Shown here piece after piece: positions 1 through 8,229 of a stretch of 64,000 bases of DNA. The stretch comes from Pseudomonadota bacterium (GTDB lineage Bacteria; Pseudomonadota; Alphaproteobacteria; Rhizobiales; Rhizobiaceae). A program made the position numbers and the translations under genes. The stretch is taken from NCBI GenBank assembly GCA_023451735.1, contig JAEXYH010000005.1, positions 1 through 64,000 on the forward strand. The letters are read 5' to 3'. Under the pieces are notes generated by a model. The model saw only the letters and a program-made list of their open reading frames with translations, searched no databases and was not told the origin of the DNA. Position 1 is the stretch's first letter. Each line of letters opens with the position of its first letter.

Positions 1-253
1 TCAGATCGTTGGTAAGCTCGATATTGTCGACGAGGATGTTGCCCGACTGGTGTTCCTCCAGCCGGTTGATGCAGCGGATCATCGTCGACTTGCCGGAACC
101 GGAAGGCCCGGCGATGACGATGCGTTCACCCTTCATCACCTTCAAGTTGATATCGCGCAGCACGTGGAAATCACCGTACCACTTGTTCATGCCGATGATT
201 TCGACAGCAACCTCGGTCGAGGAAACGGTCAGTTTTTCCAGTGCTGCGCTCAT
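1..253 (-). CDS. Amino-acid ABC transporter ATP-binding protein, N-terminal part (cut by window edge)
   Basis: The first 84 residues of a GlnQ/AapP-type ATPase that would power uptake of polar amino acids from the inner face of the membrane. The reading frame starts at ATG 253 and runs off the left edge, so the signature motif and Walker B are outside the window. Visible are the start of the nucleotide-binding domain (MNKWYGDFHVLRDIN) and a Walker A loop GPSGSGKST near residue 50, followed by the MIRCINRLE stretch typical of polar amino-acid importers. It begins 35 bases after the stop of the RraA-like gene on the same strand, so it may be the next gene of that operon. It is a different protein from the ATPase at 981-1712. 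Confidence 0.85.
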   Translation of the reverse strand, partial: MSAALEKLTVSSTEVAVEIIGMNKWYGDFHVLRDINLKVMKGERIVIAGPSGSGKSTMIRCINRLEEHQSGNILVDNIELTNDL

Positions 254-288
254 ATCAGAAGATCCGGATGATGTTATGGTTGCGCTTT

Positions 289-963
289 TCAGGCTTCGAC
301 CACGAGACCCTTGGCTTTCAGGACCGGCTCGAGATTGCTCACCTCGACCACAGATTTGCCCGCCTTGTAAGCGGCAATAAAGCCGGCCTCAGCGTCTTCG
401 CGCGCCTGAGATAACGTTGCCACCTCGGCGACCTCGTGCCGACGAACCACAACCAGACCATCAGCATCGCCGACGATGACGTCGCCCGGATTGATGATCT
501 CGCCACCGACGACGATCTGATCATTGGTCGTACCGATCGTTTCCTTGACCGTACCCTTGATGCAGGTGCTCAGCGAAAAGACCGGAAAGCCGAGGTCACG
601 TAACTGAAGCGTATCGCGAACACCTGTATCGGTCACAAGACCGCCAATGCCCTTGGCAAGGCAGGCATTTGCCAGCACGTCGCCGAACGAACCTGCTTCC
701 TCGTATTCGCCCGCCGACACGACGATGATGTCACCGGGCTTGGCGTAGTTGATCGCCAGTTGCAACATGATGTTGTCGCGCGGTGAAGACTTGACGGTGA
801 ATGCCGGACCGCAAAGCTTCATGCGGTAATCAACCGGCTTCAGGCGTGACGAAAGAGCGCCGCGGCGGCCTTGCGCCTCATGGATGGTGGCGGGCGAAAA
901 CTTCGACAGCGCCTCAATGTCCGACTTGCTTGGACGCGCGGCGATATCCTTGATATGGACCAT
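289..963 (-). CDS. RraA-family protein (HMG/CHA aldolase-like)
   Basis: A 224-residue protein of the RraA/4-hydroxy-4-methyl-2-oxoglutarate aldolase family, which contains divalent-metal-dependent pyruvate aldolases, oxaloacetate decarboxylases and the RNase E regulator RraA. The conserved segment GSFGDVLANAC (residues 91-101) and TDTGVRD (111-117), equivalent to the family DGxxRD loop that binds substrate and metal, are intact, followed by LGFPVFS. The start at 963 has a good AGGAGG ribosome site. It follows the amino-acid ABC ATPase by 17 bases and is probably the distal gene of that operon, so it may act on a 2-oxo or hydroxy acid formed from the imported substrate. The substrate cannot be read from sequence; a true RNase E inhibitor role is less likely in this context. 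Confidence 0.85.
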   Translation of the reverse strand: MVHIKDIAARPSKSDIEALSKFSPATIHEAQGRRGALSSRLKPVDYRMKLCGPAFTVKSSPRDNIMLQLAINYAKPGDIIVVSAGEYEEAGSFGDVLANACLAKGIGGLVTDTGVRDTLQLRDLGFPVFSLSTCIKGTVKETIGTTNDQIVVGGEIINPGDVIVGDADGLVVVRRHEVAEVATLSQAREDAEAGFIAAYKAGKSVVEVSNLEPVLKAKGLVVEA

Positions 964-980
964 ATTATCCTCCTGCTATT

Positions 981-1712
981 TCAGTGATTTTTACGCACGG
1001 CCGACAGGAAGTTGCGAACATCCTGGTGGGCCTCATCCGAAAAGAACTGTGTCGGCTCGGCATCAAAGGTCAGCGTGCCGTTTCGCAGGAACCAGATGCG
1101 ATCCGCCACTTCTCGGGCAAAGCCCATTTCGTGAGTGACGCACATCATGGTGATGCCATCCGCCGAGAGCTCCCGCAGCAGCTTCAGCACCTCGCCGACC
1201 ATTTCCGGATCGAGAGCGCTGGTCGGTTCGTCGAGAACGAGAACTTCCGGCTTCAGGATCAGCGAGCGCGCAATCGCGACGCGCTGGGACTGGCCGCCAG
1301 AAATATCGGCAGGAACCGAATTCGCCTTGTCGGCAAGCCCCACCCGCTCCAGCATCTGCATTGCAATCGGCCGCGCCTCGACACGTGATTGCTTGCGAAT
1401 GCGCAGAAGCGGCAACATGACGTTTTCGACGACCGAAAGATGCGGAAAGAGATTGAACTGCTGGAAGACGAAACCGATGCCGCTGCGCAGCGCGTTGACA
1501 TCAATATCCTTCGCATAGATGTCACGCCCGGCAAGCGTGATCATCCCCTTCTGGATCGGCTCCAGCCGATTGACCGTACGGATCAACGTCGACTTGCCGG
1601 AACCGGAGGGACCGCAAAGCACGGTCGTGGTCCCCTTGGCCACCGTCGCATTGACGTCGCGCAGAACCTGCAGGGCGCCGAACCATTTGGAAACGTTCTG
1701 AAACTCGATCAT
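981..1712 (-). CDS. Polar amino-acid ABC transporter ATP-binding protein
   Basis: A 243-residue cytoplasmic ATPase of the GlnQ/HisP class. Walker A GPSGSGKS lies at residues 34-41, the signature is ISGGQSQRV, Walker B is VLVLDEPTSALDP, and the switch histidine is in VTHEMGFA. I chose the start at MIEFQNVSKWF (1712) because it matches the family N-terminus and its ATGA overlaps the stop of the upstream permease; the frame stays open further upstream, but that would put 20 extra residues inside the permease gene. It is the fourth gene of an operon with a binding protein and two permeases and energises them. Substrate specificity is set by the binding protein at 3151-3987. Confidence 0.93.
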   Translation of the reverse strand: MIEFQNVSKWFGALQVLRDVNATVAKGTTTVLCGPSGSGKSTLIRTVNRLEPIQKGMITLAGRDIYAKDIDVNALRSGIGFVFQQFNLFPHLSVVENVMLPLLRIRKQSRVEARPIAMQMLERVGLADKANSVPADISGGQSQRVAIARSLILKPEVLVLDEPTSALDPEMVGEVLKLLRELSADGITMMCVTHEMGFAREVADRIWFLRNGTLTFDAEPTQFFSDEAHQDVRNFLSAVRKNH

Positions 1713-2419
1713 GCCACGGCCTCCACAACGACCTGCCCGGTTCTGCGGGAAGAAATCCGACGTTCGAGCCAATTCGTAGCCTGACTAAGAGTGAAGCAAA
1801 GCACGAAGTAGACCGCCGCGAGGATGCCGAAGATCTGCAGCGGCTTGGTCACTTCGTTCGAATTGACCTGCAGCATGACGTAGGAGAGTTCCGAGACGGC
1901 GATGATTGAGCCGAGCGAGGATTCCTTTATGATGGTCGTCAGCTGATTGACGATGCCGGGAATGACATTGAATATCGCCTGCGGAAGAATGACCCTGAAC
2001 ATTGTCGGGACGTATCCGAGGCCAAGTGCGGCGGCAGCCTCTCTTTGCCCCTTTGGCAGGCCCGTAATGCCCGCAGCGATGATCTCGCCCAGATAGGCCG
2101 TCTGATAGATGACGATGGCGACGATCAGCGTGAAAGCTGCATCGATCGGAAAACCGATGATCATCGGCACGGCGAAATAGGCCCAGAAGATCAGCATCAG
2201 CAACGGAATGGCGCGGACACTGTGGACGAAGCCGTTGGCGACTGTCTGGATGATGCCCGGCTTGCCCGTTCTCGCAAGTGCGATCAGCACAGCACAGGGA
2301 AAGGTAACGATGAGGCTGACGAAGGAGATGATCAGCGTCATCGCCAGTCCGCCGAGCTTGCCGTGCGGATATTCGCCGATCAGCAGCAGAAGCCAGTATT
2401 CCTGAATGATTTCCAGCAT
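1709..2419 (-). CDS. Polar amino-acid ABC transporter permease (HisM/GlnP type)
   Basis: A 236-residue inner-membrane permease with about five hydrophobic segments and the cytoplasmic EAA-type coupling loop (GLPKGQREAAAALGLG), which docks onto the ATPase. The N-terminus carries a first membrane segment MTLIISFVSLIVTFPCAVLI. The gene overlaps its downstream ATPase gene by four bases (ATGA) and its upstream permease by one base (TAATG), so translation of the three is probably coupled. It would pair with the protein of 2419-3117 as a heterodimeric channel, as in Rhizobium and enterobacterial general or histidine-type amino-acid importers. The exact amino acid is unknown. Confidence 0.92.
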   Translation of the reverse strand: MLEIIQEYWLLLLIGEYPHGKLGGLAMTLIISFVSLIVTFPCAVLIALARTGKPGIIQTVANGFVHSVRAIPLLMLIFWAYFAVPMIIGFPIDAAFTLIVAIVIYQTAYLGEIIAAGITGLPKGQREAAAALGLGYVPTMFRVILPQAIFNVIPGIVNQLTTIIKESSLGSIIAVSELSYVMLQVNSNEVTKPLQIFGILAAVYFVLCFTLSQATNWLERRISSRRTGQVVVEAVA

Positions 2420-3117
2420 TACTTCACCCTCAGCTCATATCGCTTGGAGAGGATCGACGAGAGCCACATGATCGCGAACGAGATGAGCATGTAGATCGCC
2501 GTGGCGATGCCGTAGGCTTCGAAGATGCGGAAGGACTGTTCTTCGATATAGCGAGCCTGATAGCTGAGTTCGGCAACCCCTATGGCCGCGGCAAGGCTTG
2601 TCCCCTTGAAGAGGATAAGCGTCTGGCCGAGCAGCGCCGGCAGAGCCAGTCGCCACGCCTGCGGCAGGATCACCCAGGACATCGCACCGAGATAGGTGAG
2701 CCCGATCGAGCGCGCCGCCTCCATCTGCGCCGGGTGGATCGACCGCAGGCCGCTGCGGAAATCCTCCGACATATAGGCCGCCTTGTTGAGGGCCAGCGCG
2801 ACGATAGCGTATCCGATCTCCGCACCGATATCGTTCAGGTAGTCGTTGACCGCATCCGGCAGGATGACGGCGAAACCGAAATACCAGACGAACAGCTGGA
2901 TCAGCATCGGCACGTTGCGATGATATTCAACGAAGGCCGCGACGAGAAACTGTGTCGGCTTGAACTCGATCGCTCGAATGACAGTCAGAATGACCGCAAG
3001 AACCAGACCGATAACCCAGGAGAAAACGAAGACCACCATCGTGGCCTGGAGCCCCTCCAGGATGAGTTCGAGATACTCACCCTGAAGGACCTTACCAAAG
3101 TCGAATTGGTAACCCAT
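2419..3117 (-). CDS. Polar amino-acid ABC transporter permease (HisQ/GlnP type)
   Basis: A 232-residue integral membrane subunit. Hydrophobic segments include MVVFVFSWVIGLVLAVILTVI, and the coupling loop GLRSIHPAQMEAARSIGLTY matches the EAA motif of polar amino-acid permeases. The stop and the next start share one base. The gene lies 33 bases downstream of the binding-protein gene; unlike the peptide-type operons in this window, this junction shows no stem-loop. It forms the transmembrane pore with the 1709-2419 protein. Confidence 0.92.
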   Translation of the reverse strand: MGYQFDFGKVLQGEYLELILEGLQATMVVFVFSWVIGLVLAVILTVIRAIEFKPTQFLVAAFVEYHRNVPMLIQLFVWYFGFAVILPDAVNDYLNDIGAEIGYAIVALALNKAAYMSEDFRSGLRSIHPAQMEAARSIGLTYLGAMSWVILPQAWRLALPALLGQTLILFKGTSLAAAIGVAELSYQARYIEEQSFRIFEAYGIATAIYMLISFAIMWLSSILSKRYELRVK

Positions 3118-3150
3118 GAAAGTTGACCTGTATGCCGTATGCGAAGGTGA

Positions 3151-3987
3151 TCAGTTCGTGAACCAGGTTTCCTGCGGTTTGCCGAACTCGAACTTGCGCG
3201 TTGCCTTCAGGTCGGAATCCTTGCCCAGCCACTTGTCGTAGAGCTTCTGCCCTTCGCCATTGGTTTCCAGTTCAGCAAGGAATGCATTCGCCTGCTTGAC
3301 CAGCTCTGGAGAGCCCTTGCGGAAACCAAAGCCGGACGGCATCGAGAGAAGCGGCTCGTCAAGGAAACGCAGTCCCTTGATTTTATCGCCTGCGTTTCTT
3401 TCAACCGCCTTACCTTCAGAATAGCGATAAACCGTCGATTTTACCTTGCCCTGCTGCAAGGCGAGGAACGATGCCGCGCTCGTTTCGAACGAAAGGATAC
3501 GGGCTTCCGGCAGGCGTTTTTCCGTAAGCGGGATCAATACGGACCCCTTCACCAGCCCGATGCGCTGGCCGGAAAGATCGGCCACCGTCTTGATGTCAGA
3601 CTGGTCGAGAACGACGAAATTGAAGTCTTCGGCAATATAGGCGCCGCTGAAGTCCACTTGCTCGGCGCGTTCCTTGCTGTAGCTCAGAAGCGAGGACAGA
3701 ACATCGACACGTCCTTGGGTGAGCTCGGCCATGCGCGTCTGCGGAGAGACGGCGGTCATCTTGGCTTTGACGCCGAGATATTTGGCAAACATGCCGCAGA
3801 TTTCGATCTCATAGCCGTTAGGTTCACGGGTTTTGGGATCCTGAAAACCAAGCGGTGGGGAATTGGTGAGAACACCGCAGTTCAGAACACCCGCCGTCTT
3901 GATATCGTCCAGTTGCTCGGCTCCGGCAGCATTTGAAAACAACGCAGTGCCGATTACAGCCAACGTCATGAGACGTGCAAATTTCAT
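3151..3987 (-). CDS. Periplasmic amino-acid-binding protein of ABC transporter
   Basis: A 278-residue family 3 solute-binding protein. A Sec signal peptide is clear (MKFARLMTLAVIGTALFSNAAGA, probable cleavage after AGA). The mature protein begins EQLDDIKTAGVLNCGVL, typical of the amino-acid-binding fold, and carries KTREPNGYEIEICGMFAKYL and QGRVDVLSSLLSYSKERA, the family ligand-binding motifs. A strong ribosome site (AAGGAGGG) precedes ATG 3987. It is the first gene of the operon and faces the LysR gene at 4114, with a candidate regulator box between them. The ligand is not predictable beyond a polar amino acid or a related compound. Confidence 0.93.
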   Translation of the reverse strand: MKFARLMTLAVIGTALFSNAAGAEQLDDIKTAGVLNCGVLTNSPPLGFQDPKTREPNGYEIEICGMFAKYLGVKAKMTAVSPQTRMAELTQGRVDVLSSLLSYSKERAEQVDFSGAYIAEDFNFVVLDQSDIKTVADLSGQRIGLVKGSVLIPLTEKRLPEARILSFETSAASFLALQQGKVKSTVYRYSEGKAVERNAGDKIKGLRFLDEPLLSMPSGFGFRKGSPELVKQANAFLAELETNGEGQKLYDKWLGKDSDLKATRKFEFGKPQETWFTN

Positions 3988-4077
3988 ATGACCCTCCTTT
4001 GAACAGCGCTTCCTCTCGCTGTAATCAAGACTTAGGCCAAGCTCGCTATCCTAACAAATATATATTGCAGATATGAT

Positions 4078-4096
4078 CCATACAGATAAAGTATGG
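4078..4096. promoter_or_regulatory. Candidate LysR-type operator (ATA-N9-TAT) in the divergent promoter
   Basis: The inverted repeat CCATAC-N7-GTATGG sits 18 bases upstream of the LysR start and 91 bases upstream of the binding-protein start. It contains ATA-N9-TAT, the core recognised by NAC-like LysR regulators, and a T-N11-A box. It is likely the site for autoregulation and control of the divergent transporter operon; this is inferred from position and symmetry. Confidence 0.55.
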
Positions 4097-4113
4097 CTCG
4101 ATAGGAAGGTGGC

Positions 4114-5034
4114 ATGACCCTTGATCTTTTACGAATGCGCTACTTCGCCAAGGTTGCAGAAGTCGGATCTCTCACCCGAGCATCGCGTGAACTGGGCGTT
4201 GCCCAGCCTCCCTTGAGCCTCCATATGCGGTCGCTTGAAGAGTATCTCGGTGTGCAGCTGCTTAACCGGACAGCGCGAGGAGTGATCCTGACTGAAGCAG
4301 GTCAAACGCTCCTATCTCACGTACATTCTATACTTCGTTCGGTTGAACAGGCCGAGGCTGCGACCAGGGACAGAGCCGAAAACCCTGCCGGAGAGGTTAC
4401 ATTGGGAATTCTCAGTTCCCTGTCGCCAATCCTTTCGGTTCCGGTACTGCAAATCTGCGAAAAGATGTTCCCGCAAATTCGCCTGACTATCAGTGAAGGC
4501 GACAGCCAGACATTGAAGGCAGCGATCGATACGCGCCTTTACGATCTCGCCGTCAATCTCGTGGATGTGGCGACCTCAGGGTCGGCACCATTATTCGATG
4601 AGCGGCTTTACGCAGTCGGCCCGAAAGGTTCCTTTGACACCACAAGCAGACAGATCACAGTAGAGAAAGCTCTCGCGCTTCCTTTGATAATGCCCACCCG
4701 GCGTCATGGCATCCGTGTCCTTTTGGAACGGCAAGCTTTGATGCTCGGTCGTGACTTGAACATCGTGCGCGAGATAGAAGGACTCGCGAGTACCAAAGCT
4801 GCCATCCGCGCAGGGCTTGGCTTTACCATTCTGGGCAGAGGCGCTGTGTATTCAGACCTCAACGAGCACACTCTAGATGCAATTCCTGTTTTCAGCCCGG
4901 ATCTGTCTCGCCGTCTCATGTTAGACACACCGGTGGACCACCCTCCTACTCGCGCGATGATCGAGGTGCGCAATATTCTGACATCAGTGACAAAGACACT
5001 GGGAGAACAAGGACACTGGGAATGCGTGCCTTGA
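4114..5034 (+). CDS. LysR-family transcriptional regulator (NAC/Cbl-like)
   Basis: A 306-residue LysR regulator. The N-terminal winged helix-turn-helix (about residues 1-62: MRYFAKVAEVGSLTRASREL, then PPLSLHMRSLEEYLGVQLLN) is canonical, followed by the linker helix and an inducer-binding domain (residues 90-290) starting GEVTLGILSSLSPI. The start is supported by the GGAAGGTGG ribosome site. It is transcribed away from the amino-acid ABC operon, the usual layout for a LysR protein controlling its neighbour in response to the imported substrate or its catabolite. The operator at 4078-4096 fits. The inducer is unknown. Confidence 0.93.
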   Translation: MTLDLLRMRYFAKVAEVGSLTRASRELGVAQPPLSLHMRSLEEYLGVQLLNRTARGVILTEAGQTLLSHVHSILRSVEQAEAATRDRAENPAGEVTLGILSSLSPILSVPVLQICEKMFPQIRLTISEGDSQTLKAAIDTRLYDLAVNLVDVATSGSAPLFDERLYAVGPKGSFDTTSRQITVEKALALPLIMPTRRHGIRVLLERQALMLGRDLNIVREIEGLASTKAAIRAGLGFTILGRGAVYSDLNEHTLDAIPVFSPDLSRRLMLDTPVDHPPTRAMIEVRNILTSVTKTLGEQGHWECVP

Positions 5035-5086
5035 CGCGCGCACACAAGCGCGGTTTCAGTCGGATCATCCCGTGACAGGAGAAGAG

Positions 5087-6124
5087 ATGCCGACCGAACA
5101 GGAGCAACGGCCCGCCGAAGCCAATAGCAATCCTCCAACCATGGCGGATGTCGGGCGCATCGCCGGGGTCTCCGCCATGACGGTATCGCGCGCGCTGAAG
5201 GGCAAATCCTACATCGCCAAGGACACGTTGGAACGCATCTTGGCAGCGGTCGACCAGCTTGGTTACGTGCTCGACCAATCGGCCGGCAGCCTTTCGTCGC
5301 GCCGCAGCGGCTTCATCGCCACCATCGTGCCTTCGATCGACAATTCGAACTTCGCCGATACCGCACGCGGCATCACCGACACACTGGCGCAGACCAGCAT
5401 GCAACTTCTGCTCGGTTATACCAACTATTCGGTCGAGCGTGAGGAAGAGCTGATCGAATCCATGCTCCGGCGACGGCCGGAGGGGATCATCCTGACCGGC
5501 GGCAAGCATACGCCGAAGGCAAGGACCATGCTCGCCAATGCCGGTATCCCGGTGATCGAGACCTGGGATGTGCCGGAAAACCCGATCGATGCCGTCGTCG
5601 GTTTTTCCAACACGGATGCGATGGAAGCGCTTGTCGACAGCCTTGTGGGCCGGGGATATTCGCGCTTCGGCTTCGTAACCGGATCAGAGGCCTCGGATAC
5701 CCGCGGCCATCAGCGTCATATCGGTTTTGATCGCGCGTTATCGCGCCACGGCCTGGCCAGCGACCGTGTGGTGGCGATCGAAGCCGTGCCGATCCGGATG
5801 TCCCATGGTGGCGAGGCAATCCGCCAGATGCTCGAACATTTTCCGGATACGGATGTCGCGGTCTGCGTCTCGGACCTTCCGGCCTTCGGCGCGATCATGG
5901 AATGCCACAGAATGGGGCTGGTCGTACCGCGCGATATCGCCATCGCCGGCTTCGGCGATTATGAAATCGCCTCGGTGTCGGAGCCCGGCATCACCACCGT
6001 CAATGTCGACAGCTATGGAATCGGCGCGCAGGCCGCCGGGCAGATGATTGCCATGCTGGAAAATCGCAGCTCTGCCGCGACCATCAAGACGAACTATCAC
6101 GTGCTGCTTCGCGGCAGCACGTGA
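5087..6124 (+). CDS. LacI-family regulator of gluconate/idonate genes (GntR/IdnR-like)
   Basis: A 345-residue LacI-type repressor. The helix-turn-helix spans about residues 18-38 (TMADVGRIAGVSAMTVSRAL) and is followed by a periplasmic-binding-protein-like effector domain. The body pattern (GRRPEGIILT style segment, HTPKARTMLANAGIPVIETWD, VPRDIAIAGFGDYEIASV) follows Escherichia coli GntR closely. The start at ATG 5087 is chosen because AGGAG at 5077-5081 lies at the right distance; a GTG at 5072 would overlap it. Its target is probably the divergent idn genes downstream, where a perfect 16-bp palindrome of GntR/IdnR type lies at 8170-8185. Effector likely gluconate or a ketogluconate (inference). 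Confidence 0.9.
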   Translation: MPTEQEQRPAEANSNPPTMADVGRIAGVSAMTVSRALKGKSYIAKDTLERILAAVDQLGYVLDQSAGSLSSRRSGFIATIVPSIDNSNFADTARGITDTLAQTSMQLLLGYTNYSVEREEELIESMLRRRPEGIILTGGKHTPKARTMLANAGIPVIETWDVPENPIDAVVGFSNTDAMEALVDSLVGRGYSRFGFVTGSEASDTRGHQRHIGFDRALSRHGLASDRVVAIEAVPIRMSHGGEAIRQMLEHFPDTDVAVCVSDLPAFGAIMECHRMGLVVPRDIAIAGFGDYEIASVSEPGITTVNVDSYGIGAQAAGQMIAMLENRSSAATIKTNYHVLLRGST

Positions 6125-6151
6125 TAGATTTCAACCGGCTTAGAAGCTGAC

Positions 6152-7183
6152 TCAGAAGCTGAGCTGGACTTTCATCGACCGGCTGCGGTCGCCCGCAACC
6201 TCGAAGGCCTTCACCGCATCTGCTACCGGATAGATTTCCGACAGAAGCTGAGAGAAGTCGACGCGCTTCTGGTTGATGAGATCGACGGCCTGCCCGAATT
6301 CCTCGTGGAACCGGAAAGTGCCCTTCATCTCGATCTCCTTGGCCACGATCGTGTTCTGCGGCAACGAGATATCGCCACCCAGGCCGAGCTGGACGAGTAT
6401 GCCACGCGGTTTCAGCACTTCCAGACCCGACCTGACCGCGCGCTCATTGCCCGATGCCTCGAAATGGACGTCGAAATAGCCTTTGTTGGCAGAGTAGCCG
6501 TTGAGAGCATCAGGTTCCGAAGCAACGTTGATGGTCCGGTCGGCGCCGATCAGCTTCGCCTTTTCCAGCACCGCATCCATGACGTCGGTTGCCACCACTT
6601 CACGAGCGCCATGCAGGCGAGCGGCGATGATCGACAGAACGCCGATCGGACCGCAGCCGGTAACCAGCACCCGCTTGCCCTGCAACGAGCCCGCACGGGA
6701 AACCGCATGCAGCGTCACCGCAAAGGGTTCGGCAAAGGCCGCCTCGTTGATGGAAATGCCTTCGTTCACCTTGTGGCACTGACAGGCTTCGGCAACCAGG
6801 CGCTGGCGGAACGCACCCTGGATATGCGGCATCGGCATGGCACTGCCGTAGAAACGCATGTTCAGGCAATGGTTCTGTTGGCCCTTGAGGCAGTAGTCGC
6901 AAGCATTGCACGGACGGCTCGGCGAAACGGCGACACGATCACCAACGGCGAGATGCGAAACGCCGCTTCCGAGTGCCACGACACGCCCGGCGACCTCATG
7001 GCCGAGGATCATCGGCTCGCGCACGCGCACGGTGCCGAAACCGCCGTGATTGTAATAATGCAGGTCCGACCCGCAGATGCCACCGGCTTCGATAGCAATA
7101 TCCACCTGGCCGGGACCGGCGGCTTCGATATCCCGGTCCTCGACGCGCAGGTCCTTGGCGGAATGAATGACGACAGCTTTCAT
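6152..7183 (-). CDS. idnD: L-idonate 5-dehydrogenase
   Basis: A 343-residue zinc-dependent medium-chain dehydrogenase that oxidises L-idonate to 5-keto-D-gluconate with NAD(P). Catalytic zinc ligands are C37 (GGICGSDLHYY) and the GHE histidine at 62; the structural zinc lobe has C92, C95, C98 and C106; the nucleotide loop TGCGPIG is at 175-181. The GGICGSDLHYYNHGG segment is characteristic of IdnD within the sorbitol/threonine dehydrogenase group. Ribosome site GAGG precedes ATG 7183. It follows the hydroxyacid dehydrogenase gene by nine bases and converges on the LacI regulator. Assignment is strengthened by idnO and gluconokinase next door; a sorbitol- or threonine-type substrate is the alternative. 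Confidence 0.88.
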   Translation of the reverse strand: MKAVVIHSAKDLRVEDRDIEAAGPGQVDIAIEAGGICGSDLHYYNHGGFGTVRVREPMILGHEVAGRVVALGSGVSHLAVGDRVAVSPSRPCNACDYCLKGQQNHCLNMRFYGSAMPMPHIQGAFRQRLVAEACQCHKVNEGISINEAAFAEPFAVTLHAVSRAGSLQGKRVLVTGCGPIGVLSIIAARLHGAREVVATDVMDAVLEKAKLIGADRTINVASEPDALNGYSANKGYFDVHFEASGNERAVRSGLEVLKPRGILVQLGLGGDISLPQNTIVAKEIEMKGTFRFHEEFGQAVDLINQKRVDFSQLLSEIYPVADAVKAFEVAGDRSRSMKVQLSF

Positions 7184-7192
7184 GACACGACC

Positions 7193-8137
7193 TCAGATGA
7201 CCGGAGTGGGGAGGGACTGACCGGCAAAATGAGCAGCCAGGTTATCACGCACCAGCTTGCCCATCGCCTTGCGCGTCTCGATCGTCCCCGAGGCATGGTG
7301 CGGCTGAAGCAGGACGTTGTCGAGCTTGAGGAAGCGCGGATCGAGTTTCGGCTCGCCTTCGAACACATCGAGCGCGGCAGAGCCGAGTGTACCACCTTCC
7401 AGCGCGTCGAGCAGTGCCGCTTCATCGATGTTGGAAGCACGCGAAATGTTGATCAGCATGCCTTCCGGGCCAAGCGCCTCGATCACGCCTTTCGAGACGA
7501 TGTGACGGGTCGCGGCTGACGCGGCGAGCGTCACGAACAGGAAATCGGAATGCGCGGCAAGCGATACCGGATCGGCGATGTAGGTCATGCCTTCAGCATA
7601 GGGCTTTTCCGACACATCGCTATAGGCGATGTCCATATCGAAACCGCGCAGGCGCTTGGCAACCTCGAAGCCGATACGGCCGAGGCCCAGAACGCCCGCC
7701 TTGCGACCCCAGACCTTGCGCTTCAGCGGATACAGTCCCTTTGCGGCCCAGCTTCCGTCCTTCACCCACTGTTCCGCGCCGATCATGCCGCGCGACTGGC
7801 AAAGCATCATCGCAACGCCGAGATCAGCAACATCGTTGGTGAGAACATCCGGCGTATTGGTGACGCGAATTCCGCGCTCGCGGCATGCATCCAGATTGAC
7901 CGCGTCGTAACCGACGCCATAGACCGACACGATCTTCAGGTTGGGCAGTTTCCCAATCAGCTCCGCCGACGCGCCGAGTTCGCCACGGGTGGCAATTGCC
8001 GTCACCTGCTTCGCCTGGCCTTCGATGAAGGCATCACGGTCGCTGGCTTCGTAAAGCTTTTTCACGTCGTAGCTCTTTTCGAGCTCGACCATGTCCCATT
8101 CCGGATAAGGGCCTATGACAAGGATCTGCGGCTTCAT
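7193..8137 (-). CDS. D-isomer 2-hydroxyacid dehydrogenase (2-ketogluconate reductase-like)
   Basis: A 314-residue NAD(P)-dependent 2-hydroxyacid dehydrogenase. The Rossmann loop GLGRIG is at residues 151-156, the catalytic arginine region is ISRASNID, and the catalytic histidine is in LLQPHHASGT. The GAGKLPNLKIVSVYGVGYD-like N-terminal segment is typical of glyoxylate/hydroxypyruvate and 2-ketogluconate reductases (GhrB/TkrA). In this locus it most plausibly reduces 2-ketogluconate to gluconate or 2,5-diketogluconate to 5-ketogluconate, feeding the idonate route. Strong GGGAG ribosome site before ATG 8137. It is the first gene of the minus-strand transcript leaving the operator at 8170-8185. 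Confidence 0.85.
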   Translation of the reverse strand: MKPQILVIGPYPEWDMVELEKSYDVKKLYEASDRDAFIEGQAKQVTAIATRGELGASAELIGKLPNLKIVSVYGVGYDAVNLDACRERGIRVTNTPDVLTNDVADLGVAMMLCQSRGMIGAEQWVKDGSWAAKGLYPLKRKVWGRKAGVLGLGRIGFEVAKRLRGFDMDIAYSDVSEKPYAEGMTYIADPVSLAAHSDFLFVTLAASAATRHIVSKGVIEALGPEGMLINISRASNIDEAALLDALEGGTLGSAALDVFEGEPKLDPRFLKLDNVLLQPHHASGTIETRKAMGKLVRDNLAAHFAGQSLPTPVI

Positions 8138-8169
8138 TTCTCACTCCCAAGATTGGTTTTTGATTGCAT

Positions 8170-8185
8170 ATGTTATCGATAACAT
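8170..8185. promoter_or_regulatory. GntR/IdnR-type operator, perfect 16-bp palindrome
   Basis: ATGTTATCGATAACAT is a perfect palindrome in the 92-base divergent promoter between the hydroxyacid dehydrogenase (start 8137, minus) and idnO (start 8230, plus). It matches the half-site ATGTTA-N4-TAACAT that I know for enterobacterial gluconate regulators of the LacI family. The likely ligand is the LacI protein encoded at 5087-6124, so one site may control both transcripts. Confidence 0.8.
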
Positions 8186-8229
8186 TTATGTCAACGTCAA
8201 AGAACCTTATGAACCGGGAGGAATTTTTG

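Noticed and set aside
8164..8229. Upstream ATG start for idnO
   Set aside because: It would translate through the operator palindrome and precede the AGGAGG-type ribosome site; ATG 8230 is correctly spaced.
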